Assembly: GCA_015069695.1 (NCBI GenBank)
Contig: JADCRZ010000030.1
Coordinates: forward strand, 1 to 64,000
Reading direction: 5' to 3'
DNA length: 64,000 nt
Origin: Williamsia sp.
GTDB taxonomy: Bacteria; Bacteroidota; Bacteroidia; Chitinophagales; Chitinophagaceae
The notes under the pieces are model-generated. The model was not told the origin of the DNA, did no database searches, and saw only the letters and a list, made by a program, of their open reading frames with translations. The position numbers and the translations under genes are program-made. Of the stretch, positions 33,303 to 42,163 are shown piece by piece. Each line of letters opens with the position of its first letter. The stretch's first letter is position 1.

Positions 33303-33570
33303 ACTATTGCTTGATTGGATAAAATCTGTTCGGTAGCCTTCAATCGTTGAGTAAACGCTTCAGTGAGGTAGAATAATTGTAGATACAAAAGAATTATACC
33401 ACTGAATTTAACATTCAGCATGCTTAGACGCCCAATTTATCCGAAACTTGCTGTGCAAAATAAATCCATTTCAGGCAGAAGGCAGGTGACAGAATCAACT
33501 GCGTTATAACCGGTAAACAACAGGTAAATATTTGCCCTGTAATTTGTTAGAAGATAAGGAGCAGATATTG

Positions 33571-33602
33571 TTTTGATGTAATAGGTATTTGCCCTATTTT
33601 TG
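33571..33602 (+). promoter_or_regulatory. Promoter of tRNA-His
   Basis: TTTTG at 33571-33575 and TATTTTTG at 33595-33602 are separated by 19 bp, a full Bacteroidota consensus promoter. It ends 10 bp before the tRNA 5' end. Confidence 0.8.
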
Positions 33603-33612
33603 CGGCTTATAC

Positions 33613-33687
33613 GGTGATTGTAGCTCAGTTGGTTAGAGCATCAGATTGTGGTTCTGAGGGTCGTGGGTTCGAGCCCCATCAGTCACC
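33613..33687 (+). tRNA. tRNA-His (anticodon GUG)
   Basis: The acceptor GTGATTG pairs with CAGTCAC, the D-stem is GCTC/GAGC, the anticodon stem CAGAT/GTTCTG region encloses TTGTGGT with anticodon GUG, and the T-stem is GTGGG/CCCAT with loop TTCGAGC. The extra G at 33613 opposite C 33687 is the histidine-specific G-1:C73 pair. CCA is not encoded; a T-rich run at 33691-33706 follows and probably terminates transcription. Confidence 0.95.
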
Positions 33688-33811
33688 CCCCTTTTTTCTT
33701 CTTTTATTCTCTCTTAACCTTTCCCTGGTTTGTTTGTTTGGTTGATGGTAATCCCTTGTTAATCCCCCGTTTTCCGCAACAATGGATATTATTTATCGTT
33801 ACATTTGAATA

Positions 33812-35971
33812 ATGTCAAAAGTCCTTCAATATATGTTTAGTAAAAGAAGTCTTCCTATCCTGGTTTTGATACTAGCCTGTGGAATATTCATCGGCTTCAG
33901 CAGCCTGGGAACCAGTGAAAACCCGCCCACCAAATATGAAAAGATCCTGCGCAATGTAGGGTTGATGCTTAAACAAGTCCATTACAGTCCGAAAGACATC
34001 AATGATAATTTTTCAAAAGAAGTTTTCAAAAAATACCTGGAAGCAGTTGATCCCAACAAGAACATCCTGCTTCAAGCTGATGTTGCTGACCTGAAAAAAT
34101 ATGAAACCAGGATCGATGATGAAATCCTGGGTGCTCCTGTTCAATTCGTTCCGGCTGTTTCTGCTATCCTGAAAACCCGGCTGGCTGAAGCCGAAGCTGT
34201 AAGCAAAGAAATCCTTGCACAGCCCTTCGATTTCACCGTAGACGAAACACTTGTTACCGATACAAAGAAATTTGATTTTCCCGCATCGGCCGACCAGCGC
34301 AAAGAGGCCTGGAGAAAACGACTGAAGTACCTGGCTTTAGACCGTTATGCCAACTACCTGGATGAACAGGATAAAAACAAAACAAAAGCAGGATTTGTCG
34401 CCAAATCTAACGAAGAGCTGGAGAAGAATGCCCGCAGTGCGGTCAGCAGGAGCATGACAAAGATGTTCAGCAATTTAAAGCTGAAACAGGATTCGGACGA
34501 CAACTTCAACTATTTCGTCAATATCATCACCAACTCCATGGACCCGCATACTTCTTTTATGCCGCCCATCGAGAAGCGTTCTTTTGATGAACAAATGAGC
34601 GGCCGGTTTTATGGCATTGGTGCATCCCTGAAAGAAGACGAAGGGGGCATTAAAATAGAAACCATTGTTACCGGGAGTCCGGCCTGGAAGTCGGGACAGA
34701 TCACAGTAGGAGATATCATTACCAAAGTAGGCCAGGGCAATGCGGAAGCGATTGACCTGGCTGGCTACAGTGTAACGGATGCCGTGCAGTTGATCAGAGG
34801 ACAGAAAGGTACACAGGTGATGCTGACGCTCAAAAAAACAGATGGCAACATAAAAGTAGTCCCGCTGATCCGTGAGGAGATCGTATTAGAAGAAACTTTC
34901 GCCAGGAGCCAGATCGTCAAGAACGAAACCAACAAAACCAAGATCGGCTATCTTTTCCTGCCTGAGTTCTATGTAGACTTTGAAGACCCGAAAGGAGCCC
35001 ATTCTTTTGAGGATGTAAAGAAAGAAATTATCAAGCTGAAGAATGAAAAAGTAGACGGTATTGTAATTGACTTGCGGAACAATCCAGGAGGTTCATTGCA
35101 GGATGTTATTGACATGGTCGGGCTTTTTATTGAGAATGGTCCGGTTGTGCAGGTAAAAGACCGGGATGGCAGACCCAGTGTTTACCGTGATTTCGACAAA
35201 ACCGTTTTGTATGATGGTCCGCTGGCTGTGATGGTCAATGAATTCAGTGCCTCTGCTTCTGAAATCTTTGCCGCTGCTATCCAGGACTATCACAGGGGCA
35301 TCATCATCGGCAGTACATCCACCTACGGAAAAGGCACTGTTCAACGCGCCATTGGCCTCGACCGCGATATGGGCTTTATGTCGACCAACAGTGAACTGGG
35401 TACTATCAAGCTGACGCTCCAAAAGTTTTACCGCATCGATGGTGGCAGCACCCAGCTCAAAGGCGTAAGCTCGGATGTGGTGTTACCTGATCTGTACGAG
35501 CATTTGAAAATCCGCGAAAAAGATGATCCCGATGCCCTTCCCTGGGATGAGATCCAGAAAGCTGACTACAAGCTGTGGCAGCCTGGCTATGATTACAAGG
35601 AAATTGAAAACGCCAGCGCACAACGTGTAAAAAACAGTCCTTCATTCAACCTGATCAAAGATAAAACCGAGTGGCTGGCCAAGCAGGATGACAAGGCTTA
35701 CCCGCTTAAACTCGGCAAATACCGCGACGAGAGAAAATCAGTGAGCGCCATTACAAAACAGCTGGAAGCAGCCAACAAACTTTCCAAAGAGCTGCAGATA
35801 GCTCCGCTCACCGGCGAAGAAAACAAGTTTGCCAACGATAAAAGCAAACAAGACCGCCAGGATGCCTGGGTAAAAGGACTGAAAACAGACATCTGGCTGA
35901 ATGAAGCAGTAAACGTAGTGGATGACATGGTTAACCACCGGGCCACAGCAATGGCAGCCGCCAAGAAGTAA
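33812..35971 (+). CDS. prc: Carboxy-terminal processing protease (Prc/Tsp-like, S41)
   Basis: Prc/Tsp is a membrane-anchored periplasmic protease that degrades or trims proteins from their C-termini. The 719-residue protein has a signal anchor (about 13-33), an N-terminal helical domain, a PDZ domain near 265-350 (GIGASLKEDEGGIKIETIV), the S41 catalytic core with the nucleophile Ser in NEFSASASEIFAAA near 480 and the Lys in STYGKGTVQ near 506, and a C-terminal DUF3340-type region. A -7 box, TACATTTG at 33800-33807, would start transcription near 33814, after the ATG at 33812, so the in-frame ATG at 33833 (MFSKRSLPIL) may be the true start. A strong terminator follows. Confidence 0.93.
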   Translation: MSKVLQYMFSKRSLPILVLILACGIFIGFSSLGTSENPPTKYEKILRNVGLMLKQVHYSPKDINDNFSKEVFKKYLEAVDPNKNILLQADVADLKKYETRIDDEILGAPVQFVPAVSAILKTRLAEAEAVSKEILAQPFDFTVDETLVTDTKKFDFPASADQRKEAWRKRLKYLALDRYANYLDEQDKNKTKAGFVAKSNEELEKNARSAVSRSMTKMFSNLKLKQDSDDNFNYFVNIITNSMDPHTSFMPPIEKRSFDEQMSGRFYGIGASLKEDEGGIKIETIVTGSPAWKSGQITVGDIITKVGQGNAEAIDLAGYSVTDAVQLIRGQKGTQVMLTLKKTDGNIKVVPLIREEIVLEETFARSQIVKNETNKTKIGYLFLPEFYVDFEDPKGAHSFEDVKKEIIKLKNEKVDGIVIDLRNNPGGSLQDVIDMVGLFIENGPVVQVKDRDGRPSVYRDFDKTVLYDGPLAVMVNEFSASASEIFAAAIQDYHRGIIIGSTSTYGKGTVQRAIGLDRDMGFMSTNSELGTIKLTLQKFYRIDGGSTQLKGVSSDVVLPDLYEHLKIREKDDPDALPWDEIQKADYKLWQPGYDYKEIENASAQRVKNSPSFNLIKDKTEWLAKQDDKAYPLKLGKYRDERKSVSAITKQLEAANKLSKELQIAPLTGEENKFANDKSKQDRQDAWVKGLKTDIWLNEAVNVVDDMVNHRATAMAAAKK

Positions 35972-35993
35972 GATTTGAGTTAGCCGTTCAACG

Positions 35994-36038
35994 ATAAAAT
36001 AAAAAAGCCGGAAATTGCTTCCGGCTTTTTTATTTTAT
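35994..36038. terminator. Bidirectional intrinsic terminator
   Basis: The arms ATAAAATAAAAAAGCCGGAA (35994-36013) and its complement at 36019-36038 enclose loop ATTGC. A GC core (GCCGGAA/TTCCGGC) is flanked by A and T tracts on both sides, so it works on both strands, between prc and the convergent ExuT-like gene. Confidence 0.85.
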
Positions 36039-36054
36039 TGAATGTACAATGTTT

Positions 36055-37353
36055 TTATACCTGTACCTCCTGCATCCGGGGAGCCAGCAGGTGCATGATC
36101 AGCCAGGCCACCAGGTAAGCAAACGCACAGATGGTGAAGATGATGTTATAACCGATCTGGATATTGCCCAATAATTTGTAATGATCAAGGATAGAACCGA
36201 TAAACAGGGGGAACAAAAAGCCGCCAATAGAACCGGCCATTCCACCAATCCCCACTACAGAGCTCACGGCTTTCTTGGGGAACATATCGGAAGCTGTTGT
36301 AAATATATTGGCGCTCCAGGCCTGGTGTGCGGATGCAGCCAGGCTTACCAGCGCAACAGCCCCCCAGATAGTAGAAGCATACTGAACAAAGAAAACCGGA
36401 ACTACGCAAAATGCAAAAATAAGCATCGCGGTTTTACGCGCCTTGTATACCGGCCAGCCTGAACTGATCAGCTTGCCTGAAAGGTATCCACCCAGAATAC
36501 TGCCCACACTGGCAATCACGTAAACAATGGAAACATATTTAGCGGATTCTTGGATAGTAAGGTTGTACCGCGTATTAAAGAAAGTAGGAATCCAGAACAG
36601 ATAAAACCACCATACCGGGTCAGTCAGGAACTTTCCGAATACAAAGGCCCATGTTTGTTTTACCCCGATGAGTCTTCCCCAGCTGAAATGGCGCGATACA
36701 TCAGTCACTTTTTCACTCGGATCACTGTGGATATACTGGTATTCAGCCGCTCCGAGCCGCTTTTGCCGGGACGGGATTTCATAGAACCAAAACCAGAAGA
36801 TCAGCCAGATAAACCCGATGGCGCCGGTCCATATAAATGCTTCTTTCCAGCCGTAGGTCGTGAAGATCCAGGCAATCAGGGGCGGGCCAAAGAAGGCGGC
36901 AATATTGGTCCCGCTGTTAAAGATACCTGTTGCTAGGGCACGCTCTTTTTTAGGGAACCATTCTGCGATGGCTTTGATGGCAACCGGGAAGTTGCCTGCT
37001 TCACCAAAGCCAAGAAAGGTGCGTGCAACGCCAAAGCCAACCGTGCTTCTGGCCAGCGCATGCGCCATCGCCGCTACGCTCCAGATCACAATAGCCACTA
37101 CATACCCCAGCTTGGTACCGATCTTATCGACCACGATACCAAAGAGGAGCAAGCCAATGGCATAGGCAGCTGAAAACGCCATAACAATATAACTGTAGTC
37201 CTTCTCAGACCAGTTGAAATCCTTTGCCAGCGTGTCTTTTAGCAAACCAATGACCTGTCTGTCCAGATAGTTGATGGTAGTGGCAAAGAACAAAAGTGCT
37301 ACAATCACCCACCTGTACTTCCCGACGGTTGAAGAAGTTTCCGCTGTTATCAT
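36055..37353 (-). CDS. exuT: MFS hexuronate transporter (ExuT-like)
   Basis: From ATG 37353 the protein has 432 residues and about 12 membrane helices. It belongs to the anion:cation symporter branch of the MFS: NYLDRQVIGLLKDTLAKDF in helix 1, a G-x3-D-x2-G-x-K/R loop near 85, and FLGFGEAGNFPVAIKAIAEWFPKKER, the ACS-family signature after helix 4. ExuT brings in galacturonate and glucuronate with protons. It is the last gene of the uronate cluster, 1 bp after eda, so it is very likely cotranscribed and imports the substrates. Specificity is inferred from context. Confidence 0.88.
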   Translation of the reverse strand: MITAETSSTVGKYRWVIVALLFFATTINYLDRQVIGLLKDTLAKDFNWSEKDYSYIVMAFSAAYAIGLLLFGIVVDKIGTKLGYVVAIVIWSVAAMAHALARSTVGFGVARTFLGFGEAGNFPVAIKAIAEWFPKKERALATGIFNSGTNIAAFFGPPLIAWIFTTYGWKEAFIWTGAIGFIWLIFWFWFYEIPSRQKRLGAAEYQYIHSDPSEKVTDVSRHFSWGRLIGVKQTWAFVFGKFLTDPVWWFYLFWIPTFFNTRYNLTIQESAKYVSIVYVIASVGSILGGYLSGKLISSGWPVYKARKTAMLIFAFCVVPVFFVQYASTIWGAVALVSLAASAHQAWSANIFTTASDMFPKKAVSSVVGIGGMAGSIGGFLFPLFIGSILDHYKLLGNIQIGYNIIFTICAFAYLVAWLIMHLLAPRMQEVQV

Positions 37354-37354
37354 A

Positions 37355-38020
37355 TTATTTCGATTTAATGGATTTGATGATGTCCAACAATGATTCCGTT
37401 GCGGAACGCAGGCCTGTGAAATCCCGGTTCTCAAACAGCTTTTTGGTGATCAGTTTGCTTCCCATTCCCACTGCGCAAACGCCTGCATCAAACCATGTGC
37501 GGATGTTGGTTGCTTCCGGTTCTACCCCGCCGGTGGGCATAAACAAAAGGTTGGGGAACAATTCTTTGATGGCAGACATAAACTGGGGCCCGAGCAGGTT
37601 GCCCGGGAAAAGCTTGACCAGCTTTGCACCAAACTGTTCGGCCTGCATGATTTCAGAAGGCGTCATACAGCCTGGAATCCACAATACGCTGGCAGCGTGC
37701 ACGACCTCAGCCACTTCTTTGATCATGCCGGGCGCAATGATGTAATCTGCGCCGGCAGCCAGGTAAGCCCTGGCATCCGTTACATTTTTCACCGTTCCGA
37801 TACCCAGCATCAGCTCGGGCATTTCCCGGTCTCTGAGCGCGAGCAGCTGCTTGAAATTCTCCAGGGCATGTTCTCCCCTGTTGGTATATTCAACCGTCTT
37901 TATTCCACCTGCATACAGGGCTTTTAAGATCTCGCTGCTTAATACGGGGTCTGCATGATAGTACAACGGCAGCACTCCTTGCTGCCGGATCAAATCAAGA
38001 ATATGTTGTTGTTTATTCAT
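37355..38020 (-). CDS. eda: KDPG/KHG aldolase
   Basis: Eda cleaves 2-keto-3-deoxy-6-phosphogluconate to pyruvate and glyceraldehyde 3-phosphate. The 221-residue protein from ATG 38020 is a TIM barrel with GVLPLYYHAD, KTVEYTNRGEHAL holding the catalytic Glu, LGIGTVKN, AGADYIIAPG, CMTPSEI, VKLFPGNLLGPQF with the Schiff-base Lys, and MPTGGVEPEATN. It overlaps the end of kdgK by 8 bp, so expression is coupled. Its first strand differs slightly from E. coli Eda, but catalytic residues are present. Confidence 0.93.
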   Translation of the reverse strand: MNKQQHILDLIRQQGVLPLYYHADPVLSSEILKALYAGGIKTVEYTNRGEHALENFKQLLALRDREMPELMLGIGTVKNVTDARAYLAAGADYIIAPGMIKEVAEVVHAASVLWIPGCMTPSEIMQAEQFGAKLVKLFPGNLLGPQFMSAIKELFPNLLFMPTGGVEPEATNIRTWFDAGVCAVGMGSKLITKKLFENRDFTGLRSATESLLDIIKSIKSK

Positions 38021-39032
38021 ATGTAGCAATTATAGTCCGCACATCCTCTACCGTTTGGTCAGTTGCGTCACCCGGCTCGTTCATTTTTCCAAATGCCGCT
38101 GCTGCAGCAAAATCGATCACTTCCTGCGGTGCATGCCCGTTGTACAAACCGTAGATCAATCCGGCCATAAAGCAATCACCTGTGCCAATCTGGTTCAGCA
38201 CCTTGGCCGAAGAATACTCGGCAGAATGGTAAAGCTTGCCGCCCGTATGCAGGGCAGCATAGTATTGCAAGCCAGACTCAGCGCGGCTGAACCGGAACGT
38301 ATTGGCTACCGTCCTGCATTTTGGAAATTGTTTTTGGATGGCCAGCGAAGTGGTTTCGGCATGTTGCAGATAAGCTTGTTTGGTATTCTTGGAATGAATC
38401 TGCTCATCAACCGGTATACCCAGCAGGGTATTGGCGGCCCAGATATTGCCCATGATCACATCACAATATTGGGCCAGTTCAGGCACCACATCTACCGGAT
38501 CTTTGCCCCATTTCCATAGCCTCGCGCGGTGGTTCAAATCAACAGATACGGTGATGCCCTTAGCAGCGGCTGCCTGAACAGCTTCCTTGCATACGGCTGC
38601 AGTGATCTCCGTAAGAGCGGGTGTAATTGCGCTGAAATGAAACCAGGAAACCCCTTCCAGCATGGCATCCCAGTTGATTGTACCAGGTACCAGCTGGGAA
38701 AAAGAAGAGTGGGCCCGGTCGTAGATCACGCCTTCACTCTTCAGGTCACCTCCCTGGGGAAGATAATAAATGCCCAACCGGTCGCCGGAGTAGATCACTG
38801 CCGAGATGTCCAGCCCCTTGGACTCAAGCTCCTGCATGATCTCGCGCGACATATAATTGTCCGGCACGGCCGTGCAATATTTTGTAGGCACTTTCCATTT
38901 TACCAATCCGGACGCCACGTTGAGTTCGGCGCCGGCAATGTAAACGGGTATGGCAGCATGGCGGATCCATTCGCGTTGCAGCAAGGGCGAAAAACGAAGC
39001 ATGAACTCGCCGAAACAAAAAACCTTCTTCAT
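38013..39032 (-). CDS. kdgK: 2-keto-3-deoxygluconate kinase
   Basis: KdgK phosphorylates KDG to KDPG, linking uronate breakdown to Eda. The 339-residue PfkB-family protein begins VFCFGEFMLRFSPLLQREW, has AGAELNVASGLVKW (substrate-binding G-G/A-x-N), a middle lid, and the anion-hole and catalytic-base motif NQIGTGDCFMAGLIYGLYNG, with Asp at the base position. The usual D-T-x-G-A-G-D reads Q-I-G-T-G-D here, a variant seen in some KdgK branches. It is 1 bp from the aldehyde dehydrogenase gene and overlaps eda. Confidence 0.9.
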   Translation of the reverse strand: MKKVFCFGEFMLRFSPLLQREWIRHAAIPVYIAGAELNVASGLVKWKVPTKYCTAVPDNYMSREIMQELESKGLDISAVIYSGDRLGIYYLPQGGDLKSEGVIYDRAHSSFSQLVPGTINWDAMLEGVSWFHFSAITPALTEITAAVCKEAVQAAAAKGITVSVDLNHRARLWKWGKDPVDVVPELAQYCDVIMGNIWAANTLLGIPVDEQIHSKNTKQAYLQHAETTSLAIQKQFPKCRTVANTFRFSRAESGLQYYAALHTGGKLYHSAEYSSAKVLNQIGTGDCFMAGLIYGLYNGHAPQEVIDFAAAAAFGKMNEPGDATDQTVEDVRTIIATYE

Positions 39033-40658
39033 CTAAAAAATATACTTGGTACTTAAAAAGTTGGAATAATGGTTTTGAACGATGTCGTTGATGAGCTGTT
39101 TGTTTTGCTCATTGAGTTTGGTAGCCACCAGCGAGCGGATAGAAAAAGAGCGCAGGGCATCTACCACTGAAAGGGTGCCTTCCGCGCTGTCTTTTCTGCC
39201 GGTAAACGGAAATACATCCGGCCCGCGCTGGCACTGGCAGTTGATGTTGACCCGGCTGACCTGGTTCACCAGCGGATCAATGGTCTCAGCCACTTCTTCC
39301 GTGTTGTTGCTGAAAACACTTACCTGCTGGCCATGCGGCGAATCAATGATGTACTGGATCGGCTCGTTGATGTGTTCATAGGGCGCCACCGGGATCACCG
39401 GCCCAAACTGCTCTTCGCGGTACAACTTCATGCGTTCATTTACCGGGTACACGACCGCAGGATAAACAAACGACTCTACGGTTGCACCTCCGTTCCCGTT
39501 CATTACTTTGGCACCGTTTGCTACCGCATCATCGATGCATTCTTTCAGGTAGCCCGGTTTGTGCGGCTCGGGCAGCGGAGTAAGTGATACGCCTTCTTCC
39601 CAGGGCATGCCGTATTTTAATTTGCTGATCGCTTCATCCAGTTTCTCGACAAACTGGGTTGCTATACTTTGGTGCACATAGATCATCTTGAGGGCCGTGC
39701 ATCGCTGTCCGTTGAATGAAAGAGCGCCCAGTACAGTTTCCTGTACAGCCAGCTTGATATCGGCACTGGGTGTAATGATCGCTGCATTTTTGGCATCCAG
39801 TCCCAGAATGGCCCGGAGCCGGTTCACTTTCGGATGCAGCTTCTTAAGCTCATTGGCCACTTTGCTGGAGCCGATCAGGGTCAGCACGTTGATCTTACCG
39901 GATTGCATCAGCACCGGCACAATGGAATGGCCTCTGCCGTAAATGGTGTTGACGACCCCCTTGGGAAAGCAATCCCTGAATGCATTCAGCAAGGGATAAT
40001 GCAACAGGGTGCCATGTTTGGGCGGTTTAAACAAGAGCGTATTGCCCATGATGATCGCCGGGATCAGGGTCGTAAATGTTTCGTTGAGGGGATAATTGAA
40101 CGGCCCCATGCACAATACCACGCCCAGCGGCGAGCGCCGGACCTGTGCTACAATGCCCTGCTCTATTTCAAAACGTGAAGATTGCCGGTCGAGATCTTTT
40201 AGTGCATCGATGGTTGCATAGATGTATTCGACAGTGCGGTCAAATTCTTTTACTGAATCAGCATAAGATTTTCCGATCTCCCACATAAGCAGCTTTACCA
40301 CCAGGTCTTTCTGCTTGAGCATGTGCCGGGTAAAATTTTCAATGCAGGCAATGCGGGCAGCCACGCTCATCGTAGGCCATTCACCCCGGCCGTTGTTGTA
40401 AGCCTGTTCGGCCGCTTCGAGCGCTTCCAAGGCTTCTTTTTCTCCGCAGACCGGGTACGTTCCGATCAGCACTCTTTTTAATCCCCCTTCTGTTTGTACA
40501 CAAACAGGCGAGTATACTTCATGTACGGCTCCATCCCACTGCTTCATTTCGCCATTGCTCAAATACTCTCTCTGGTGTATTTCATGGGGCAGCTTAAAGG
40601 CAGGTGGTATTTCGTTTTCAGCTTTGAATATATTTTTTAGTTCCTCCGTAAATTCCAT
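39033..40658 (-). CDS. Aldehyde dehydrogenase, GapN-like
   Basis: The 541-residue protein is an NAD(P)-dependent aldehyde dehydrogenase of the phosphorylating-independent GapN type that oxidises glyceraldehyde 3-phosphate to 3-phosphoglycerate. The thiol nucleophile is Cys in FNGQRCTALKMIYV near 300, and the Asn in MGPFNYPLNETF is present. The segment that is usually L-E-L-G-G-K reads LGLDAKNAAII, so the classical general-base Glu is not at its normal place; I recall LGLEAKNP as typical for one GapN-like branch, so this may be normal for the subfamily. Its location between uxaC and kdgK suggests that it handles glyceraldehyde 3-phosphate released by Eda, or another aldehyde of the pathway. 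Confidence 0.85.
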   Translation of the reverse strand: MEFTEELKNIFKAENEIPPAFKLPHEIHQREYLSNGEMKQWDGAVHEVYSPVCVQTEGGLKRVLIGTYPVCGEKEALEALEAAEQAYNNGRGEWPTMSVAARIACIENFTRHMLKQKDLVVKLLMWEIGKSYADSVKEFDRTVEYIYATIDALKDLDRQSSRFEIEQGIVAQVRRSPLGVVLCMGPFNYPLNETFTTLIPAIIMGNTLLFKPPKHGTLLHYPLLNAFRDCFPKGVVNTIYGRGHSIVPVLMQSGKINVLTLIGSSKVANELKKLHPKVNRLRAILGLDAKNAAIITPSADIKLAVQETVLGALSFNGQRCTALKMIYVHQSIATQFVEKLDEAISKLKYGMPWEEGVSLTPLPEPHKPGYLKECIDDAVANGAKVMNGNGGATVESFVYPAVVYPVNERMKLYREEQFGPVIPVAPYEHINEPIQYIIDSPHGQQVSVFSNNTEEVAETIDPLVNQVSRVNINCQCQRGPDVFPFTGRKDSAEGTLSVVDALRSFSIRSLVATKLNEQNKQLINDIVQNHYSNFLSTKYIF

Positions 40659-40691
40659 GCGTTGGTTGTGTTTTATGGGAGCAGCAGGTAT

Positions 40692-42134
40692 TTAAGCGAT
40701 CGGCTCCGGTACCGCTGCTTTTTTATCAAGGTATTGCCAGTTAAAATAATTCTTGGCATTGTGGTAGCAGATATCCTGGATCATTTTTCCTACCCAGGCT
40801 ATATCTGCGGGCAATTCACCGGCTTCTATTTCTTCTCCGAACAAGTTGCACAGGATGCGCCGGAAGTATTCATGACGCGGGTACGACAAAAAGCTCCGGG
40901 AATCCGTAAGCATGCCTACAAAGCGGCTGAGCAGGCCCATGTTGGAGAGGGCATTCATCTGGCGGATCATGCCATCTTTCTGATCCAGGAACCACCAGGC
41001 CGATCCCCATTGCACCTTGCCGGCTACCGAGCCATCATTAAAATTGCCGATCATCGTTGCCATCAGCTCATTGTCAGCCGGGTTGAGGTTATAGAGAATG
41101 GTTTTTGTGAGATTGTCTTCGCTGTCGAGTTTGTTCAGGAACTTGGAAAGCGAACGTGCCTGCTGAAAATCACCGATCGAATCCCAGCCGGTGTCAGCTC
41201 CCAGCTGCTGAAGCATGCGGCTGTTGTTGTTCCGCAGGGCCCCCAGGTGGTATTGCTGCACCCAGCCCCGCTCCCAGTCCCAGGTAGCGAAGTAGATCAG
41301 CATGGCCGATTTGAACTTCTTGTTCGCTGTTTCATCCAGGGCTTTGCCGCTTCTTATCTGGTCAAAAGCAGCAGTGATTTCCGCTTCCGTGTATTCTTCT
41401 GCATACACCTGTTCCAGTCCGTGGTCAGATACGCTGCAGCCGTTGGTGGCAAAAAAATCATGTCTTTTCTTGAGCGCGTCCAGGTAATCCTGAAAACTGG
41501 AAATAGACGTATCAGCAGCAGCCTCCAGCCGGGTCAGGTAATTGTTAAAAGAAACGGGATTGTCTACATTCATGGCTGCATCAGGCCTGAAAGCAGGAAG
41601 AACCGGAATATCGAAGCCTTCCTGCTTGAGCCGCTGGTGGTCTTGCAGGGTATCAACAGGATCATCCGTGGTGCAGATGGTGCGCACGTTCATCTTACGC
41701 AGCAAATTGCGCACTGAAAATTCTTCTGTTCTGAGTTTGGCAGAACATTCTTCGTAGATCTTTTTTGCCGTGTTTGGCCCCAACACATCATGCACATCAA
41801 AATAGCGTTGCAGCTCCAAATGGGTCCAATGGTACAGGGGATTGCGCATGGTATAGGGAACCGTAGCTGCCCATTGTTCAAACTTTTCATAGTCGGGGCG
41901 GTTACCGGTGCAATAACTTTCATCTATGCCATTGGTACGCATCGCGCGCCATTTATAATGATCGCCATACAGCCATATTTGGGTGAGATTGTCAAAACGC
42001 TGGTCGTTGGCTATTTGTGCCTGCGGCAGATGGCAATGGTAATCGATCACCGGCATCTGTTTGGTAAAGTCATGATAAAGTTGCTGTGATGTCTTGTTCG
42101 TCAGCAAAAAATCTTCATCCAGAAATTTTTTCAT
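40692..42134 (-). CDS. uxaC: Glucuronate isomerase
   Basis: UxaC isomerises D-glucuronate to D-fructuronate and D-galacturonate to D-tagaturonate. The 480-residue protein has the amidohydrolase-like metal motif in PVIDYHCHLPQAQIA, WLYGDHYKWRAMRTNGI, TTDDPVDTL, LPAFRPDA, and the late HEYFRRILCNLFGEEIEAGE, all typical of UxaC, whose family length is about 470. It starts 29 bp after the uxaA stop and precedes the dehydrogenase gene by 33 bp in the cluster. Confidence 0.95.
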   Translation of the reverse strand: MKKFLDEDFLLTNKTSQQLYHDFTKQMPVIDYHCHLPQAQIANDQRFDNLTQIWLYGDHYKWRAMRTNGIDESYCTGNRPDYEKFEQWAATVPYTMRNPLYHWTHLELQRYFDVHDVLGPNTAKKIYEECSAKLRTEEFSVRNLLRKMNVRTICTTDDPVDTLQDHQRLKQEGFDIPVLPAFRPDAAMNVDNPVSFNNYLTRLEAAADTSISSFQDYLDALKKRHDFFATNGCSVSDHGLEQVYAEEYTEAEITAAFDQIRSGKALDETANKKFKSAMLIYFATWDWERGWVQQYHLGALRNNNSRMLQQLGADTGWDSIGDFQQARSLSKFLNKLDSEDNLTKTILYNLNPADNELMATMIGNFNDGSVAGKVQWGSAWWFLDQKDGMIRQMNALSNMGLLSRFVGMLTDSRSFLSYPRHEYFRRILCNLFGEEIEAGELPADIAWVGKMIQDICYHNAKNYFNWQYLDKKAAVPEPIA

Positions 42135-42163
42135 AAAGGCCTGTTTTGTGATGGGGAAGCAGC

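Noticed and set aside
40662-41717. 351-codon plus-strand frame opposite uxaC
   Set aside because: It mirrors the codon structure of uxaC, whose full set of family motifs is on the other strand.
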